Of a stretch of 64,000 bases of DNA, positions 43,076 to 52,510 are shown one piece after another. Both the position numbers and the translations under genes were made by a program. The notes beneath the pieces were generated by a model that worked only from the letters and a program-made list of their open reading frames with translations, was not told where the DNA came from and did not search any database. Source of the stretch: Streptomyces spinosus (lineage in GTDB: Bacteria; Actinomycetota; Actinomycetes; Streptomycetales; Streptomycetaceae); NCBI RefSeq assembly GCF_020400655.1, contig NZ_JAINRC010000018.1, positions 1 to 64,000 on the forward strand. The letters are read 5' to 3'. Numbering within the stretch: position 1 is the stretch's first letter; every line of letters starts with the position of its first letter.

Positions 43076-43093
43076 GTTCGGTACATGTCGAAC
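43076..43093. promoter_or_regulatory. Operator shared with the SDR gene, ArsR copy
   Basis: On the minus strand GTTCGACATGTACCGAAC, a GTTC-N10-GAAC dyad with an ATGTAC core 20 bases upstream of the ArsR start. An adjoining GAACAATGTTC palindrome (43090-43100) extends the symmetric region. Confidence 0.6.
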
Positions 43094-43213
43094 ATTGTTC
43101 GCGGTCATGGAAGCACCGCTGAGGGGACCTACCGATGCCGCCGGCCACCAGCGGGGTCGACGGCACCCCGCACGCTCACCCGGCCGACGCGCCGTGTAGG
43201 ACTCGTCCCCCTC

Positions 43214-43948
43214 TCACGCAGCGTGCCGGGCGATCGGTGACCCGGGACGAGGCGATCCGGAGGCCTGCGACGGGAGGCCGTGCACGTGGCTGTCGGGGAC
43301 GAGCAACCGGATCAGGTCTTTCAGGTCGCCGGTGCCGGCCGCGGTCCGGAACGCGGCCACGAGACGACGGTGCGCCTCAGCGGTAATCGGCCGTTCGCGG
43401 ACGCCCTCGAGGCGGGCCTGCGCCCGGTGGACCACCACTCGTGCGTTCTGGACGCTGATCCCCAGCAACCCCGCCAGATCGGCGTAGGCGTAGTCGAAGC
43501 CCTTCCGCAGCACATAGGCGGCCAGCCGGTCCGGGGTCAGTCTCGCCATCAGCAAGGCCAGGGCCGCCTCGACCGCCACGGTGCGCTCGGCACACAGCAC
43601 GGGATCCTCGGCGGCCTGGTCGCCCAGGTCGGCCAACTGTGGCTCGGCCGGTGTTTCGTGACGGTGCCGCGCGGACTGGACGACGTTGATCGCCAAGCGG
43701 GTCGTGGCCGTGATCAGAAAAGCGGCCGGATTGTTGACCTCCATGCGGTGGGTGAGCTGCCAGCGCAGCCACACCTCCTGCATCACGTCCTCGGCTGCCT
43801 GCACGTCACGGAGAATCTGGTAGGCGATGCGGAACAGCCGTGTCCGCTGGCCCAGGAAGATGTCGAGGGCGGTGTCCAGGTCGTCCACACCCGGCCGGGC
43901 GACCGGGCTTTCGGTCGGCTTCGTCGTCTCCGGGCTGGGCGCGGGCAT
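43214..43948 (-). CDS. ECF sigma factor, ECF41-like, copy 1
   Basis: This 244-residue sigma-70 family protein starts at ATG 43948 behind AGAGAGG. It has region 2 (RTRLFRIAYQILRDVQAAEDVMQEVWLRW) and region 4 (LTPDRLAAYVLRKGFDYAYADLAGLLGISVQNARV). After region 4 comes the start of a SnoaL-like extension (HRRLVAAFRTAAGTGDLKDL) that stops after about 45 residues. The WLP-x-P linker motif seen in the two sister copies is replaced by ETPAEPQ. It sits 144 bases downstream of a LAL regulator gene on the same strand, the first of three such pairings. Confidence 0.9.
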   Translation of the reverse strand: MPAPSPETTKPTESPVARPGVDDLDTALDIFLGQRTRLFRIAYQILRDVQAAEDVMQEVWLRWQLTHRMEVNNPAAFLITATTRLAINVVQSARHRHETPAEPQLADLGDQAAEDPVLCAERTVAVEAALALLMARLTPDRLAAYVLRKGFDYAYADLAGLLGISVQNARVVVHRAQARLEGVRERPITAEAHRRLVAAFRTAAGTGDLKDLIRLLVPDSHVHGLPSQASGSPRPGSPIARHAA

Positions 43949-44092
43949 TCGGGAACCTCTCTTCGGCGGTCGGCCGCCCTCCGGGGGCGTTGCCTTCCAC
44001 CCTCGGCCCGAGGCACCGCTCACCGCGCCCTTGGTGCCCGTGGTCGAGTCCGTAGGGACCCCGTGGGTTCACCAGGGGCCCGGCACCGGCTC

Positions 44093-46900
44093 TCAGCCGG
44101 ACGGCACTTCGTTCCCGAGGTCCCCGACCGGGGTACTCGCCAGGGCACCGGGCAGTTCGCGACGCGATTTGATACCGAGCTTCGTGTACACCTTCCGCAG
44201 ATGCCACTCCACGGTGTGCGGACTGATGAACAGCTCCGCGCCGATCTTCGCGTTCGTCATGCCGTCGGCGGCAAGAGTCGCAACCTGCGACTCTTGGGGG
44301 GTGAGGGCGCTCGTCGGGCTGCTTTCCCGCACCCTGACGTGCTCGCCCGTGGCGAGCAGCTCGCGGCGGGCTCGCTCGGCGAACGCGCGCGCCCGCATCC
44401 CGTCGAACATCTCGTGAGCCGTACGAAGGTGCTCCCGGGCCAGCGAACGAAGGTTGCCTCGGCGCAGCCACTCGCCGTACAGCAGGTGGGTGCGTGCCAC
44501 CTCCACGACCACACTGCCGCGGCCGAACTCCTCGATCGCGACCCGGTACAGCCGGTCGGCCTCGTCACCGTCGGTGAGAAGAGCCTGGCTGCGGGCGCCG
44601 GCACCGCGGGCCCACCCGGAGTCCGCGGCGCGGGTGAGCTCGATCAGCCGCGCCAGCGAGGCGCGGGCCTGGTCGAGCCGACCGCACCGGGTGGCAGCTT
44701 CGACGTGTTCGACCAACGACAGGCCGGTGAAGTTGAAGCCGTCGTGTTCGATGCCCGTGCGGGCGGCCTCCAGCGCCTCCTCGTAGCGTGCCAGGCCGTT
44801 GAACAGCACGCCCTGGATGTAGCCCATGGCGCCCAGCAGGCCTACCTCGCCGCGCTGTTCGGCCCTCTGCCGGGCTTCTTCGATGATGCCGGCGGCTACG
44901 TCCGCCTCGCCTCGCCATGCGGCCAGGACGAGTGTCGCGTACTTGTGCGGGGCGTGGCCGGTCGCGGCGGCGATCGCGTCGGCTTCGTCGATCATGCGGG
45001 CTGCCTCGGCGAAATCACCGTAGTGGATGTGCACGCCGCCTGCGTAGATGAGGGCCGGTGGCAACACGCCCAGCGCCCCGATGTCGCGGGCCAGGCGCAC
45101 CGCGCGACTCGACAGGGTGTCCCACGCGTGCAGGTCCCAGGCATAGTGGATGAAGGCTTCCAGCGCGACCGGGGCCAGCAAGAGCCAGCGCACGGTCGCC
45201 TCCCGGGTGCCGAGCTCCTCGTGTGCGAGCAGCTCCAGCGCCTCGTACAGTGCCGGGACACCGGTCTCACAACCGTCCGCGAGGAGCGCGACCATGCCGT
45301 CCAGGAGCATGTCGGCGGCCTTGGAGCCCGAGGAGGGCGCGCCGGATCCGCGGGCCGCGATCGCGGCGGCGCGGGCACCCGTCGGACCGTGGACCCGGCC
45401 CGCGAAGATGGTCGCGCTGATCGCCTCCAGGTACGTCTCCCGCGCCAGTGGCGACCCGGCGGCGGTGAACTGCGCCGCGGCCTCCAGAAGCAGGGGTGCC
45501 GCCTCGTCGCTGCGGCTGCGGGCGAACAGGATCCTGGCCCGCAGGCGCGCCAGGCGGGCGCGGTCCAGAGCGCTCAGCGGACACAGTTCGGCCACTGTCG
45601 CGAGCTCCGTCGCCCGATCGGGTGCGGCGGCGGAGAAGTGGGCCTCGGCGGCCGCGAGGGCTCGGCGGCCTCGCGGCCACGGGTCCGGCGTCACCTCGGC
45701 CGCGCGCTCCAGCAGTACCGCCTCGGCCGCGATGCCACCACGCTGCCGCGCGCGGTCGGCGGCCTGCTCCAGCCCTGCGGCGACCTCCTCGTCCGGCCCG
45801 TCGGCGGCCTGGGCGGCGTGCCAGGCGCGCCGGTCGGGATCGAGAACCGGGTCCGTCGCCTCGGCCAACGCCCGGTGCACCGCTCGGCGTTCTTCCGGCG
45901 CGGCTCCATGGTAGACCGCCGAACGGACCAGCGGATGCCGGAACCGTACGGACTCACCGAACTCGATCAGGCCGGCCGCCTTGGCCGGTGCGGCATTGGG
46001 AGTGATCTCGAGAGAGGCGGCCGCACGGACCAGCAAGCGCGCGTCACCGACCGGTTCCGCCGCGGCGATCAGCAGCAAGGTCCGGGTCGCCGGCGGCAGC
46101 GAACCGAGCCGGCTGGCGAAATCCCGTTCGACTCGGCTCGCGACCGGCCCCTGGACGCTGCGGTATGTCGACGAGTCCAGGCCGTACGCCAGCTCGGCAG
46201 CGCTGCGGCCTCGGGAGAACTCAAGCAGCGCGAGTGGGTTGCCGTGCATCTCGGCCACGAACCGGTCCCGGACCCGCTTCTCCAGCCGCCCGCCGACGGC
46301 ACCCTCGAGGAGCTGTCCGGCCGCCACGGAGTCGAGACCGCCGAGCCGCAGTTCCGGCAGACCTTTCAGTGCGGCCTGTCCCTCCGGGTCGCGTACCGCG
46401 AACGCCATCGCGACGGCCTCGGCGAGCAGTCGCCGGGCCACGAACTCCAGAGTCTGCAACGACACCTGGTCAAGCCACTGGGCGTCGTCGACCAGGACGA
46501 GGACCGGTCGGCTCTCCGAGGCCCGGGTGAGCAAGGTGAGCACGGCGAGGCCGACCAGGAAGCGGTCGGGCGGATCTCCGGCCGCCATCCCGAACGCCAC
46601 GCGGAGGGCGTCGCGCTGGGGGGCCGGCAGCTCTTCGAGCCTGTCCAGGAACGGCGCACACAGTTGGTGCAGACTCGCGTAGGGCAGCTCCATGTCGGCC
46701 TCGATGCCATGGGCCCACGTCACCTTCACCCGTGACGCCTGTGCGGCCACGTACTCCAGAAGTACCGACTTCCCGATCCCGGCCTCGCCACGGACCACCA
46801 GCACGCGGGACCCGCCTTCACCCAGCCCGGCCAGCAGGTCGTCCAGCGCCGCGCACTCGCGGTGCCGACCGACCAGGTCGGTGAGCGGGCTGGCGATCAT
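44093..46900 (-). CDS. LAL-type LuxR transcriptional regulator, copy 1
   Basis: This 935-residue large ATP-binding LuxR regulator begins with an AAA-type ATPase (Walker A GEAGIGKS, Walker B LVLVDDAQWLD), continues through a long helical TPR-like region, and ends with a LuxR helix-turn-helix (TNAKIGAELFISPHTVEWHLRKVYTKLGIKSRREL). ATP and ligand binding to such STAND-type proteins usually switch on transcription. ATG 46900 has GAGGAG nine bases upstream and gives an N-terminus like its two sister proteins; ATG 46936 and 46969 are weaker alternatives. The downstream gene is ECF sigma copy 1. Confidence 0.92.
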   Translation of the reverse strand: MIASPLTDLVGRHRECAALDDLLAGLGEGGSRVLVVRGEAGIGKSVLLEYVAAQASRVKVTWAHGIEADMELPYASLHQLCAPFLDRLEELPAPQRDALRVAFGMAAGDPPDRFLVGLAVLTLLTRASESRPVLVLVDDAQWLDQVSLQTLEFVARRLLAEAVAMAFAVRDPEGQAALKGLPELRLGGLDSVAAGQLLEGAVGGRLEKRVRDRFVAEMHGNPLALLEFSRGRSAAELAYGLDSSTYRSVQGPVASRVERDFASRLGSLPPATRTLLLIAAAEPVGDARLLVRAAASLEITPNAAPAKAAGLIEFGESVRFRHPLVRSAVYHGAAPEERRAVHRALAEATDPVLDPDRRAWHAAQAADGPDEEVAAGLEQAADRARQRGGIAAEAVLLERAAEVTPDPWPRGRRALAAAEAHFSAAAPDRATELATVAELCPLSALDRARLARLRARILFARSRSDEAAPLLLEAAAQFTAAGSPLARETYLEAISATIFAGRVHGPTGARAAAIAARGSGAPSSGSKAADMLLDGMVALLADGCETGVPALYEALELLAHEELGTREATVRWLLLAPVALEAFIHYAWDLHAWDTLSSRAVRLARDIGALGVLPPALIYAGGVHIHYGDFAEAARMIDEADAIAAATGHAPHKYATLVLAAWRGEADVAAGIIEEARQRAEQRGEVGLLGAMGYIQGVLFNGLARYEEALEAARTGIEHDGFNFTGLSLVEHVEAATRCGRLDQARASLARLIELTRAADSGWARGAGARSQALLTDGDEADRLYRVAIEEFGRGSVVVEVARTHLLYGEWLRRGNLRSLAREHLRTAHEMFDGMRARAFAERARRELLATGEHVRVRESSPTSALTPQESQVATLAADGMTNAKIGAELFISPHTVEWHLRKVYTKLGIKSRRELPGALASTPVGDLGNEVPSG

Positions 46901-47044
46901 GCGACGCGGCTCCTCGATGTCGTCCAAGGGGGTCATTGCTCCCACAACGGCTGTCGGAGCAATTTTCATAACGATACCCAGGACAATCTCACACCTTGTG
47001 TCGGATTGTTGTGACGGAGTCCACTGCGAAAGATGCTCCGACAC

Positions 47045-47071
47045 TGTCACACACGATGCCGCTGTCCGGTC
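47045..47071 (+). promoter_or_regulatory. ECF41-type promoter of the flavoprotein gene
   Basis: TGTCACA (47045-47051), 16 bases, GGTC (47068-47071). The start codon at 47117 is about 40 bases beyond the expected transcription start. This is the best consensus match together with 58920. Confidence 0.6.
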
Positions 47072-47116
47072 TAGCACTGCCTATGATCTCGCCAGCCCCC
47101 TGCCGCAGGAGGTCCC

Positions 47117-48844
47117 ATGTCTTCGCTCGGACACCAGCTCGCCACGTCCGTTCTCGTGGTCGGAGCCGATGGAGCAGGCCTCAGAGCGGCCATCGAAGTC
47201 GCCGAGGCCGGAATCGCGGTCATCGCGGTGACCAGACGCACGGCCGACGCTGTCCACGACGTCATGACATCGGGGCCCCCGGCCGAGGAGCCCCCTGTCC
47301 GGCCCGAAGACACGTGGGAACGGCACGCGGCCGACACACTGCGCGCAGGGCACCTGCTGGCCGACCCACGCGCCGCGCAGATCGTGGCCCGCCGCGCCGC
47401 GCACGCGTTCCACGACGTGGGACGCTACGGCATGCTTCTCGACGGCCAGGACCGCGGCGGCACTGCCCGGCACCGCTTCGGCGACCACAGGTACCGGCGT
47501 ACCGCGTTCGCCGACGAGCGCACCGGCTTGGAGGTGCAGCGAGTTCTTCGCGAACGCGCCGGGCAGCTCGCGGTTCCCGTCCTGCCGAACCTGTACGTCA
47601 CCCGGCTGCTGGTCGACGACGGGGCGGTGTTCGGTGCCTACGGGTTCGACCTCGTCGACGGCTCGCGCTACCTCGTACACGCCGACTCCGTGATCCTGGC
47701 GACCGGAGGGCACACGCGCATTTGGCGGCGTACGTCGTCGCGCCGAGGTGAGAACACCGGGGAGGCCTTCCGCCTCGCCGTCGAGGCCGGCGCCCGGTTG
47801 CGTGACCCCGAGCTGGTGCAGTTCCACCCCTTCGGGCTCGTCAGGCCGGAGAACGCGGCGGGCACGCTGGTCAGCGAGGCGGCACTCGGAGCGGGCGGGG
47901 TCCTGCTCAACAACCTCGGTGAGCGGTTCATGACGCGCTACGACCCCGAGCGCATGGAGCTCTGCGGCCGGGACGGGATCGCGCCGGCGTCCTACACGGA
48001 GATCAAGGAGGGCCGAGGCACCCAGGCCGGCGGCGTGTGGCTCGACCTGTCCCACCTGCCGCGTGAGACAGTCCTGACGCGGCTGCCGCAGGTGCACCAG
48101 ACGCTGCTGACCCTGCAGACACTCGACATCACCCGTGACCCGATCGAGGTCGCGCCGGCCGCACAGTACTCCCTGGGCGGTGTCCATGTACGGCCCGAGG
48201 ACCACAGCACCGATGTCGACGGACTCTTCGTGACCGGGGAGGCGGCCAGTGGTCTGCACGGTGCGGACCGCCTGGAGGAGAACCCGCTGATCGAAGCACT
48301 CGTCTACGGCCGGATTGCCGGCCGGGCCGCGGCGGAGTACTCGGCCAGGCTCACCTCCCGGCGTCGGTCGCCGGCGGCGGTTCGCGCCGCGGAGGCTGAC
48401 GTGGACCGGCTCGGGGCGGCCGACGGCGACCAGAACGCCCGCGCACTGCAACGATCGGTGCGCCGGCTGATGACGGAGCACGCCGGTGTCGTCCGGGACG
48501 AGGCCGGGCTCGCCGCCGGGCTCGCCGAACTCGACACGATCGAGGCCCGCATGGCGTACATGGGCGTGCACGTCGACATCGGCGGCTTCCAGGACCTCGC
48601 GTACGCCTTCGACCTGAGGTCCGCCGTCCTCGCCGCTCGTGCGACCCTTCTGTGCGCGCTGGAGCGCCGGGAGACACGGGGCTGTCACAACCGGTCCGAC
48701 CACCCCGGCGTCGACCCCGACCTGCACGTCAATCTGGTGTGGTCCCCGGCGACCGGGGTGCGCCGCGAACCCGTCCCGCCCATCCCCACCCACCTCGCCG
48801 AGTTGATGCACGGCGTGCCGGCCGACGCGAAGTCGCTCCAGTAG
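47117..48844 (+). CDS. FAD-dependent dehydrogenase (SdhA/FrdA/NadB-like)
   Basis: This 575-residue flavoprotein is of the succinate dehydrogenase/fumarate reductase/L-aspartate oxidase superfamily. It has the dinucleotide motif VLVVGADGAGLRAAIEVAEA (variant GADGAG), HPFGLVRPENAAGTLVSEA, DLSHLP, and the FAD-binding GLFVTGEAASGLHGADRLEE with EALVYGRIAG. The SH-T-x-A histidine that binds FAD covalently in SdhA is not seen. No iron-sulfur or cytochrome subunit genes adjoin, so it is an orphan reductase or oxidase. AGGAGG precedes ATG 47117. An ECF41-type promoter lies upstream. Confidence 0.85.
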   Translation: MSSLGHQLATSVLVVGADGAGLRAAIEVAEAGIAVIAVTRRTADAVHDVMTSGPPAEEPPVRPEDTWERHAADTLRAGHLLADPRAAQIVARRAAHAFHDVGRYGMLLDGQDRGGTARHRFGDHRYRRTAFADERTGLEVQRVLRERAGQLAVPVLPNLYVTRLLVDDGAVFGAYGFDLVDGSRYLVHADSVILATGGHTRIWRRTSSRRGENTGEAFRLAVEAGARLRDPELVQFHPFGLVRPENAAGTLVSEAALGAGGVLLNNLGERFMTRYDPERMELCGRDGIAPASYTEIKEGRGTQAGGVWLDLSHLPRETVLTRLPQVHQTLLTLQTLDITRDPIEVAPAAQYSLGGVHVRPEDHSTDVDGLFVTGEAASGLHGADRLEENPLIEALVYGRIAGRAAAEYSARLTSRRRSPAAVRAAEADVDRLGAADGDQNARALQRSVRRLMTEHAGVVRDEAGLAAGLAELDTIEARMAYMGVHVDIGGFQDLAYAFDLRSAVLAARATLLCALERRETRGCHNRSDHPGVDPDLHVNLVWSPATGVRREPVPPIPTHLAELMHGVPADAKSLQ

Positions 48845-48967
48845 CAACCAGGGGAGCCGGCGGGTCGGCGCAGCAGCCTTCTGCCGCCGCCCACGACGCC
48901 GACCCGGCCGGCGACCTGGTGCCGGACGCGGGGATGGAAGGCACCCCGGCAACGGCCGCCACGCTCC

Positions 48968-49825
48968 TCACGGCCCGTCCGGTGGGTACGCTCCCCCGGC
49001 GTTCGGCAGGAGGCCCAGCAGGCGCAGGTTGGTGTGGCTCTCGGTGCCCGGTGTCGCGGTGTAGACCACGAGCCGCTGGGACTGGTCCGGGTCGACCAGC
49101 GTCTGGCAGTGCAGTTGCAGCGTTCCGACCTGAGGGTGCAGGAAACGTTTGGAGGCGCAGTAGGGCCCCAGTACGGGGCGCTCGCGCCAGATCCCGGCGA
49201 ACTCGGGACTCTCCCTGTTCAGCGCGTCCACGAGTGCGGCGGCACGGGAGTCGCCGCCGTCGCGGATGTAGGCGCCGTGGAGGTCCGCCACCATCAGACG
49301 GCTGTGCTCGGCGTGGTCGTCCTCGGGGTGGACCAGGCGGGCGACCGGGTCGGTGAACCAGCGATAGTGGGCACTGCGCGCCAGCCCGGTGTGGGCCGTC
49401 TCGTCACCGAGGAGCGCCACCGCCGGGCGCGTCTGTCTCAGTGTCTCGCCCAGGTGGTTCATCACCTGGGCAGGGGTGTCCTCCAGCCGGTCCAGGATGC
49501 GCATCATCCCCGGGTTGATGTGGTCGCCGCGCCGTACCCGGCGAGGCCGGGCGTGACCGGCGAGCTGGAAGAGGAGATCACGCTCCTCCAGTGACAGGTG
49601 CAGTCCGCGGGCCATCGCGGCGAGCATCTGTTCCGAGGGGCGGGGACCCCGTGGCTGTTCGAGCCGGCTGTAGTAGTCCACCGACATGGCGCAGAGTGCC
49701 GCGACCTCCTCGCGGCGCAGCCCTCCGGTACGCCTGCGGCGCCCACGGGGCAGTCCGACGTCCTCCGGCTGGAGGGCCTCACGGCGTGCCCGGAGGAAGG
49801 CCGCCAGTGCTGCCTGATCCGCCAT
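48968..49825 (-). CDS. XRE regulator with MmyB-like ligand-binding domain
   Basis: This 285-residue protein has an N-terminal helix-turn-helix (GLRREEVAALCAMSVDYYSRLEQPRGPRPSE, about 34-64) and a C-terminal MmyB-like domain (about 110-275; RYWFTDP-like YRWFTDPVAR, LRLLGLLPN). MmyB-type regulators bind fatty-acid-like ligands in a PAS-like fold and in Streptomyces often control an adjacent short-chain or aldehyde dehydrogenase. The aldehyde dehydrogenase gene at 50137-51570 is the nearest candidate. The start lies behind AGAAAGGAAAG. Confidence 0.93.
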   Translation of the reverse strand: MADQAALAAFLRARREALQPEDVGLPRGRRRRTGGLRREEVAALCAMSVDYYSRLEQPRGPRPSEQMLAAMARGLHLSLEERDLLFQLAGHARPRRVRRGDHINPGMMRILDRLEDTPAQVMNHLGETLRQTRPAVALLGDETAHTGLARSAHYRWFTDPVARLVHPEDDHAEHSRLMVADLHGAYIRDGGDSRAAALVDALNRESPEFAGIWRERPVLGPYCASKRFLHPQVGTLQLHCQTLVDPDQSQRLVVYTATPGTESHTNLRLLGLLPNAGGAYPPDGP

Positions 49826-50136
49826 GGCTTTCCTTTCTCACAGGACGGTGTCGTCTGGCCGGGAGCACCGGTCCGCGGATGCTCTGACCGGGGCTCGCGG
49901 GAGGAAACCGCCGCCTCGACCGCGGCCCGCACCGTGTGTTCCGGTCAGGTGAGCAACGCGGCCGGGATCACTCATTCCCCGCGACAGTGTGCCGTCCCGC
50001 ACCCTGGCGAGCGCGGGGACGGCATCCCTGACGGGCGTCGGCGGCCGAGAGAGGGGGCGTCCCGCCACGGCCACGCGGCCCCGGGAGGAGGGTCGGCGTC
50101 CCGGCTCGCCTTCCAGGATGTCGGCGAAGCGGTGTG
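49826..50136. other. Intergenic region
   Basis: I see no gene in 311 bases. It lies between the start of the MmyB-like regulator gene and the 3' end of the aldehyde dehydrogenase gene, both on the minus strand, so it must hold the regulator's promoter. Confidence 0.4.
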
Positions 50137-51570
50137 TCAGCGTGTGATCGCCTTGGTCTCGAGGAACTCCTCGAGACCGGCACGGCCCATCTCCCGGCCG
50201 TTGCCGGACTGCTTGTACCCGCCGAACGGTGCCTGGAAGTTGTGCGCTCCACCGTTGACATCGACCTGGCCGACGCGCAGGCGCCGGGCGATCGCCATGG
50301 CGTGGTCCTCGTCACCGGTCACGGCACCGTTGAGGCCGTAGATCGTGCCGTTGGCGATCTCGACGGCGTGGTCGTCGTCGACGTAGGGAATGACGACGAG
50401 GACAGGGCCGAAGATCTCCTCCTGGGCGATGACGGACTCGGGGTCGACGTCGGAGAAGATCGTGGGCCTGACGTAGGCACCGGTCCCGAAGCCCTCCGGC
50501 CGGCCGGGGCCGCCGACCACGAGCGTGGCACCGTCGGCGATGCCACGCCGGATGTAGTCGTCGACGCGCCGGCGCTGGGTCTCCGAGGCCAGCGGGCCGA
50601 TCCGTGTGCCCTCGTCGGCGGGGTCACCGACGGCGTACTCCTTGGCCGCGTCCCGCAGTTTCTCGACCACTGTCTCCTGAAGGCTCTCGGGCACCAGCAT
50701 GCGCGTGTAGGCGCCGCAGGCCTGGCCGCCGTTGGCCCAGGCATAAGCCAGACCGCGAGGGACCGCGAAGTCGAGGTCGGCCTCGGGAAGGACGATGTGG
50801 GCCGCCTTGCCGCCCAGTTCCAGCGCGACGCGTTTGACGGTGCCGGAGGCGGCGACGGAGACGTCTTTGCCGGCACGGGTGGACCCGGTGAAGGAGACCA
50901 TGTCGATCCGCGGATGGCGGGAGAGCGCCTCGCCTACGACCGGACCGGTGCCCTGCACCACGTTGAACACCCCGTCCGGCAGACCCGCCTCGGTGGCGAT
51001 CTCAGCGAACATACGAGCGCTCAGTGGGCTGTTCTCCGATGGCTTGAGGACGACGGTGTTGCCGGCCAGCATCGCGGGGACGACCTTGGTCACCAGTTGC
51101 TGAAGCGGGAAGTTCCACGGGGTCATGGCCCCCACCACGCCAATGGGTTCACGGATGACGAGCGAGTTCTCGACCGCCTCCGTCCATTCGAACCGCTCGG
51201 CCGTCGTGATCGCGGCCAAGGTCGACGCGATCGGGAATCCCACCTGTGCCTGCCGGGAGAACCCGATCGGGGCGCCCATCTCCAGGGTGATGGTGGCGGC
51301 CAGTTCCTCGGAGTGCCGCTGAAGGCCCTCGGCCAGGCGCCGCATCAAGGCCGTTCGGTGCTGCGGGGACGTCGAAGCCCATCCCGGGAAGGCGGCCCGC
51401 GCGGCGTCCACCGCCCTGTCCACGTCTTCGGCCGTACCCCCGGGCACCACGGCGATCACCGACTCGTCGGCGGGATTCACCACGTCGATCAACGGCCCGG
51501 AACCCCGGAGGGGGCGGCCGTCGATCCAGTGAGACGGTGCGGGAAAGGGAGTTGCGGGGTTGTCGTTCAT
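50137..51570 (-). CDS. Aldehyde dehydrogenase family protein
   Basis: This 477-residue NAD(P)-dependent aldehyde dehydrogenase has the PWNFPL substrate-entry motif, FTGSTRAGK at the cofactor site, the general base Glu in ALELGGKAAHIV and the nucleophile Cys in NGGQACGAYTR, and ends with PFGGYKQSGNGREMGRAGLE. The usual FxGQ-C-T is GGQACGAYT here, still with the catalytic cysteine. It oxidises aldehydes to acids in the cytoplasm. The start is ATG 51570. The MmyB-like regulator downstream may control it. Confidence 0.95.
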   Translation of the reverse strand: MNDNPATPFPAPSHWIDGRPLRGSGPLIDVVNPADESVIAVVPGGTAEDVDRAVDAARAAFPGWASTSPQHRTALMRRLAEGLQRHSEELAATITLEMGAPIGFSRQAQVGFPIASTLAAITTAERFEWTEAVENSLVIREPIGVVGAMTPWNFPLQQLVTKVVPAMLAGNTVVLKPSENSPLSARMFAEIATEAGLPDGVFNVVQGTGPVVGEALSRHPRIDMVSFTGSTRAGKDVSVAASGTVKRVALELGGKAAHIVLPEADLDFAVPRGLAYAWANGGQACGAYTRMLVPESLQETVVEKLRDAAKEYAVGDPADEGTRIGPLASETQRRRVDDYIRRGIADGATLVVGGPGRPEGFGTGAYVRPTIFSDVDPESVIAQEEIFGPVLVVIPYVDDDHAVEIANGTIYGLNGAVTGDEDHAMAIARRLRVGQVDVNGGAHNFQAPFGGYKQSGNGREMGRAGLEEFLETKAITR

Positions 51571-51683
51571 GCCGCCAAGAGAACACCGGCCGTCACGAGG
51601 CATCCATGCCTTCCCATGCCCATGATCCGTGTCACTTGCACGTCGTGCCGCGCTCGCATCGGCCGGGAAGGTTCTTCTGCTGC

Positions 51684-52440
51684 ATGCCGACCCAGCGGGC
51701 GGCGGAGCGAGGGCGAGGTGCCCGACCGGCTGTGCACCGTGGTGAAGGCCGGGCGCAGCGCCGTCCTGATGTTGCGGAGCGAGGCCGGCATCGGCGCGTC
51801 CGCGCTTCCGGATCATCTCGCGGGGCGTGCTAGCGGCCACCACGTCGCCCGCCGGGGTGGCGGTCGAGACCGAGATGGAGCTTCCGTTCGGCGGCTTGCA
51901 CGAATGGTGCGCCCCGTTCCCCGGGCGCATCGAGCGGCTTCCCGGTCCGCAGGGCGAGGCCCTGGCCACGGCGTTCGGATCGGATACCGGCCCGCCGCCG
52001 ACCGATCCAGCAGTGCGAAGGCATCAAGGGGTGCTGGGCATCGGAGCCCGCGCACGGGCGCTGCTCGCCGAGGGTGACGCGGGGGTGTCGTTCTACCGCG
52101 AGGTGATCGAGCGAGTCGGTCGTACCCGCATCCGCGGGGAGCCGGCCCGGGCGCATCTGCTGTACGGGCAGTGGCTCCGCCGCGAGAACCGTCGCGACGA
52201 CGTGCGCACCCAACTACGGCGAGGTCATGCGGCGTTCACCCGGTTCGCGGCCGGTGCCTTCGCCGAGCGCACCGGCCGCGAACTGCGGGCCGTCGACGAG
52301 GCGGTGACCAGACGTGTCATCACCGCTTCCGCTGAACTCACCGCTCCTGAAGCACAGATCGCGGGTCTGGTCCGGGACGGGCTCACCCATCCGCGAATAC
52401 CACCGATCGTCCCTCGGCCACGCCGGCCTGGACAGGTGGG
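51684..52440 (+). pseudogene. Internally deleted LAL-type LuxR regulator
   Basis: The remains of a fourth LAL regulator, closest to the intact one at 54033-56774. The N-terminal part (RSAVLMLRSEAGIGASALPDHLA) has lost the P-loop lysine (GIGAS for GIGKS). A frameshift near 51,830 moves into a frame reading ETEMELPFGGLHEWCAPFPG. After PPPTDP the sequence jumps to the extreme C-terminal part (HLLYGQWLRRENRRDDV, GAFAERTGRELRAVDE), so roughly 600-700 codons are missing. The helix-turn-helix is cut off after LTAPEAQIAGLVRDGLTHP. It cannot encode a working regulator. Confidence 0.85.
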
Positions 52441-52510
52441 GAGCGCCGTCGGCCGTCCACCTGGGCTGTTCGCTGCCCCGCGCCACATCGACCACGAGGG
52501 CGCCACCAGG

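Noticed and set aside
43280..46735. 1151-codon plus-strand reading frame
   Set aside because: It lies antisense to sigma copy 1 and LAL copy 1. Long antisense frames are expected in high-GC genes.
51630..51656. TGTCACT as a possible promoter of the LAL pseudogene
   Set aside because: The -35 deviates and the bases 16 positions on are CTCG, so the site does not meet the pattern of the other seven.
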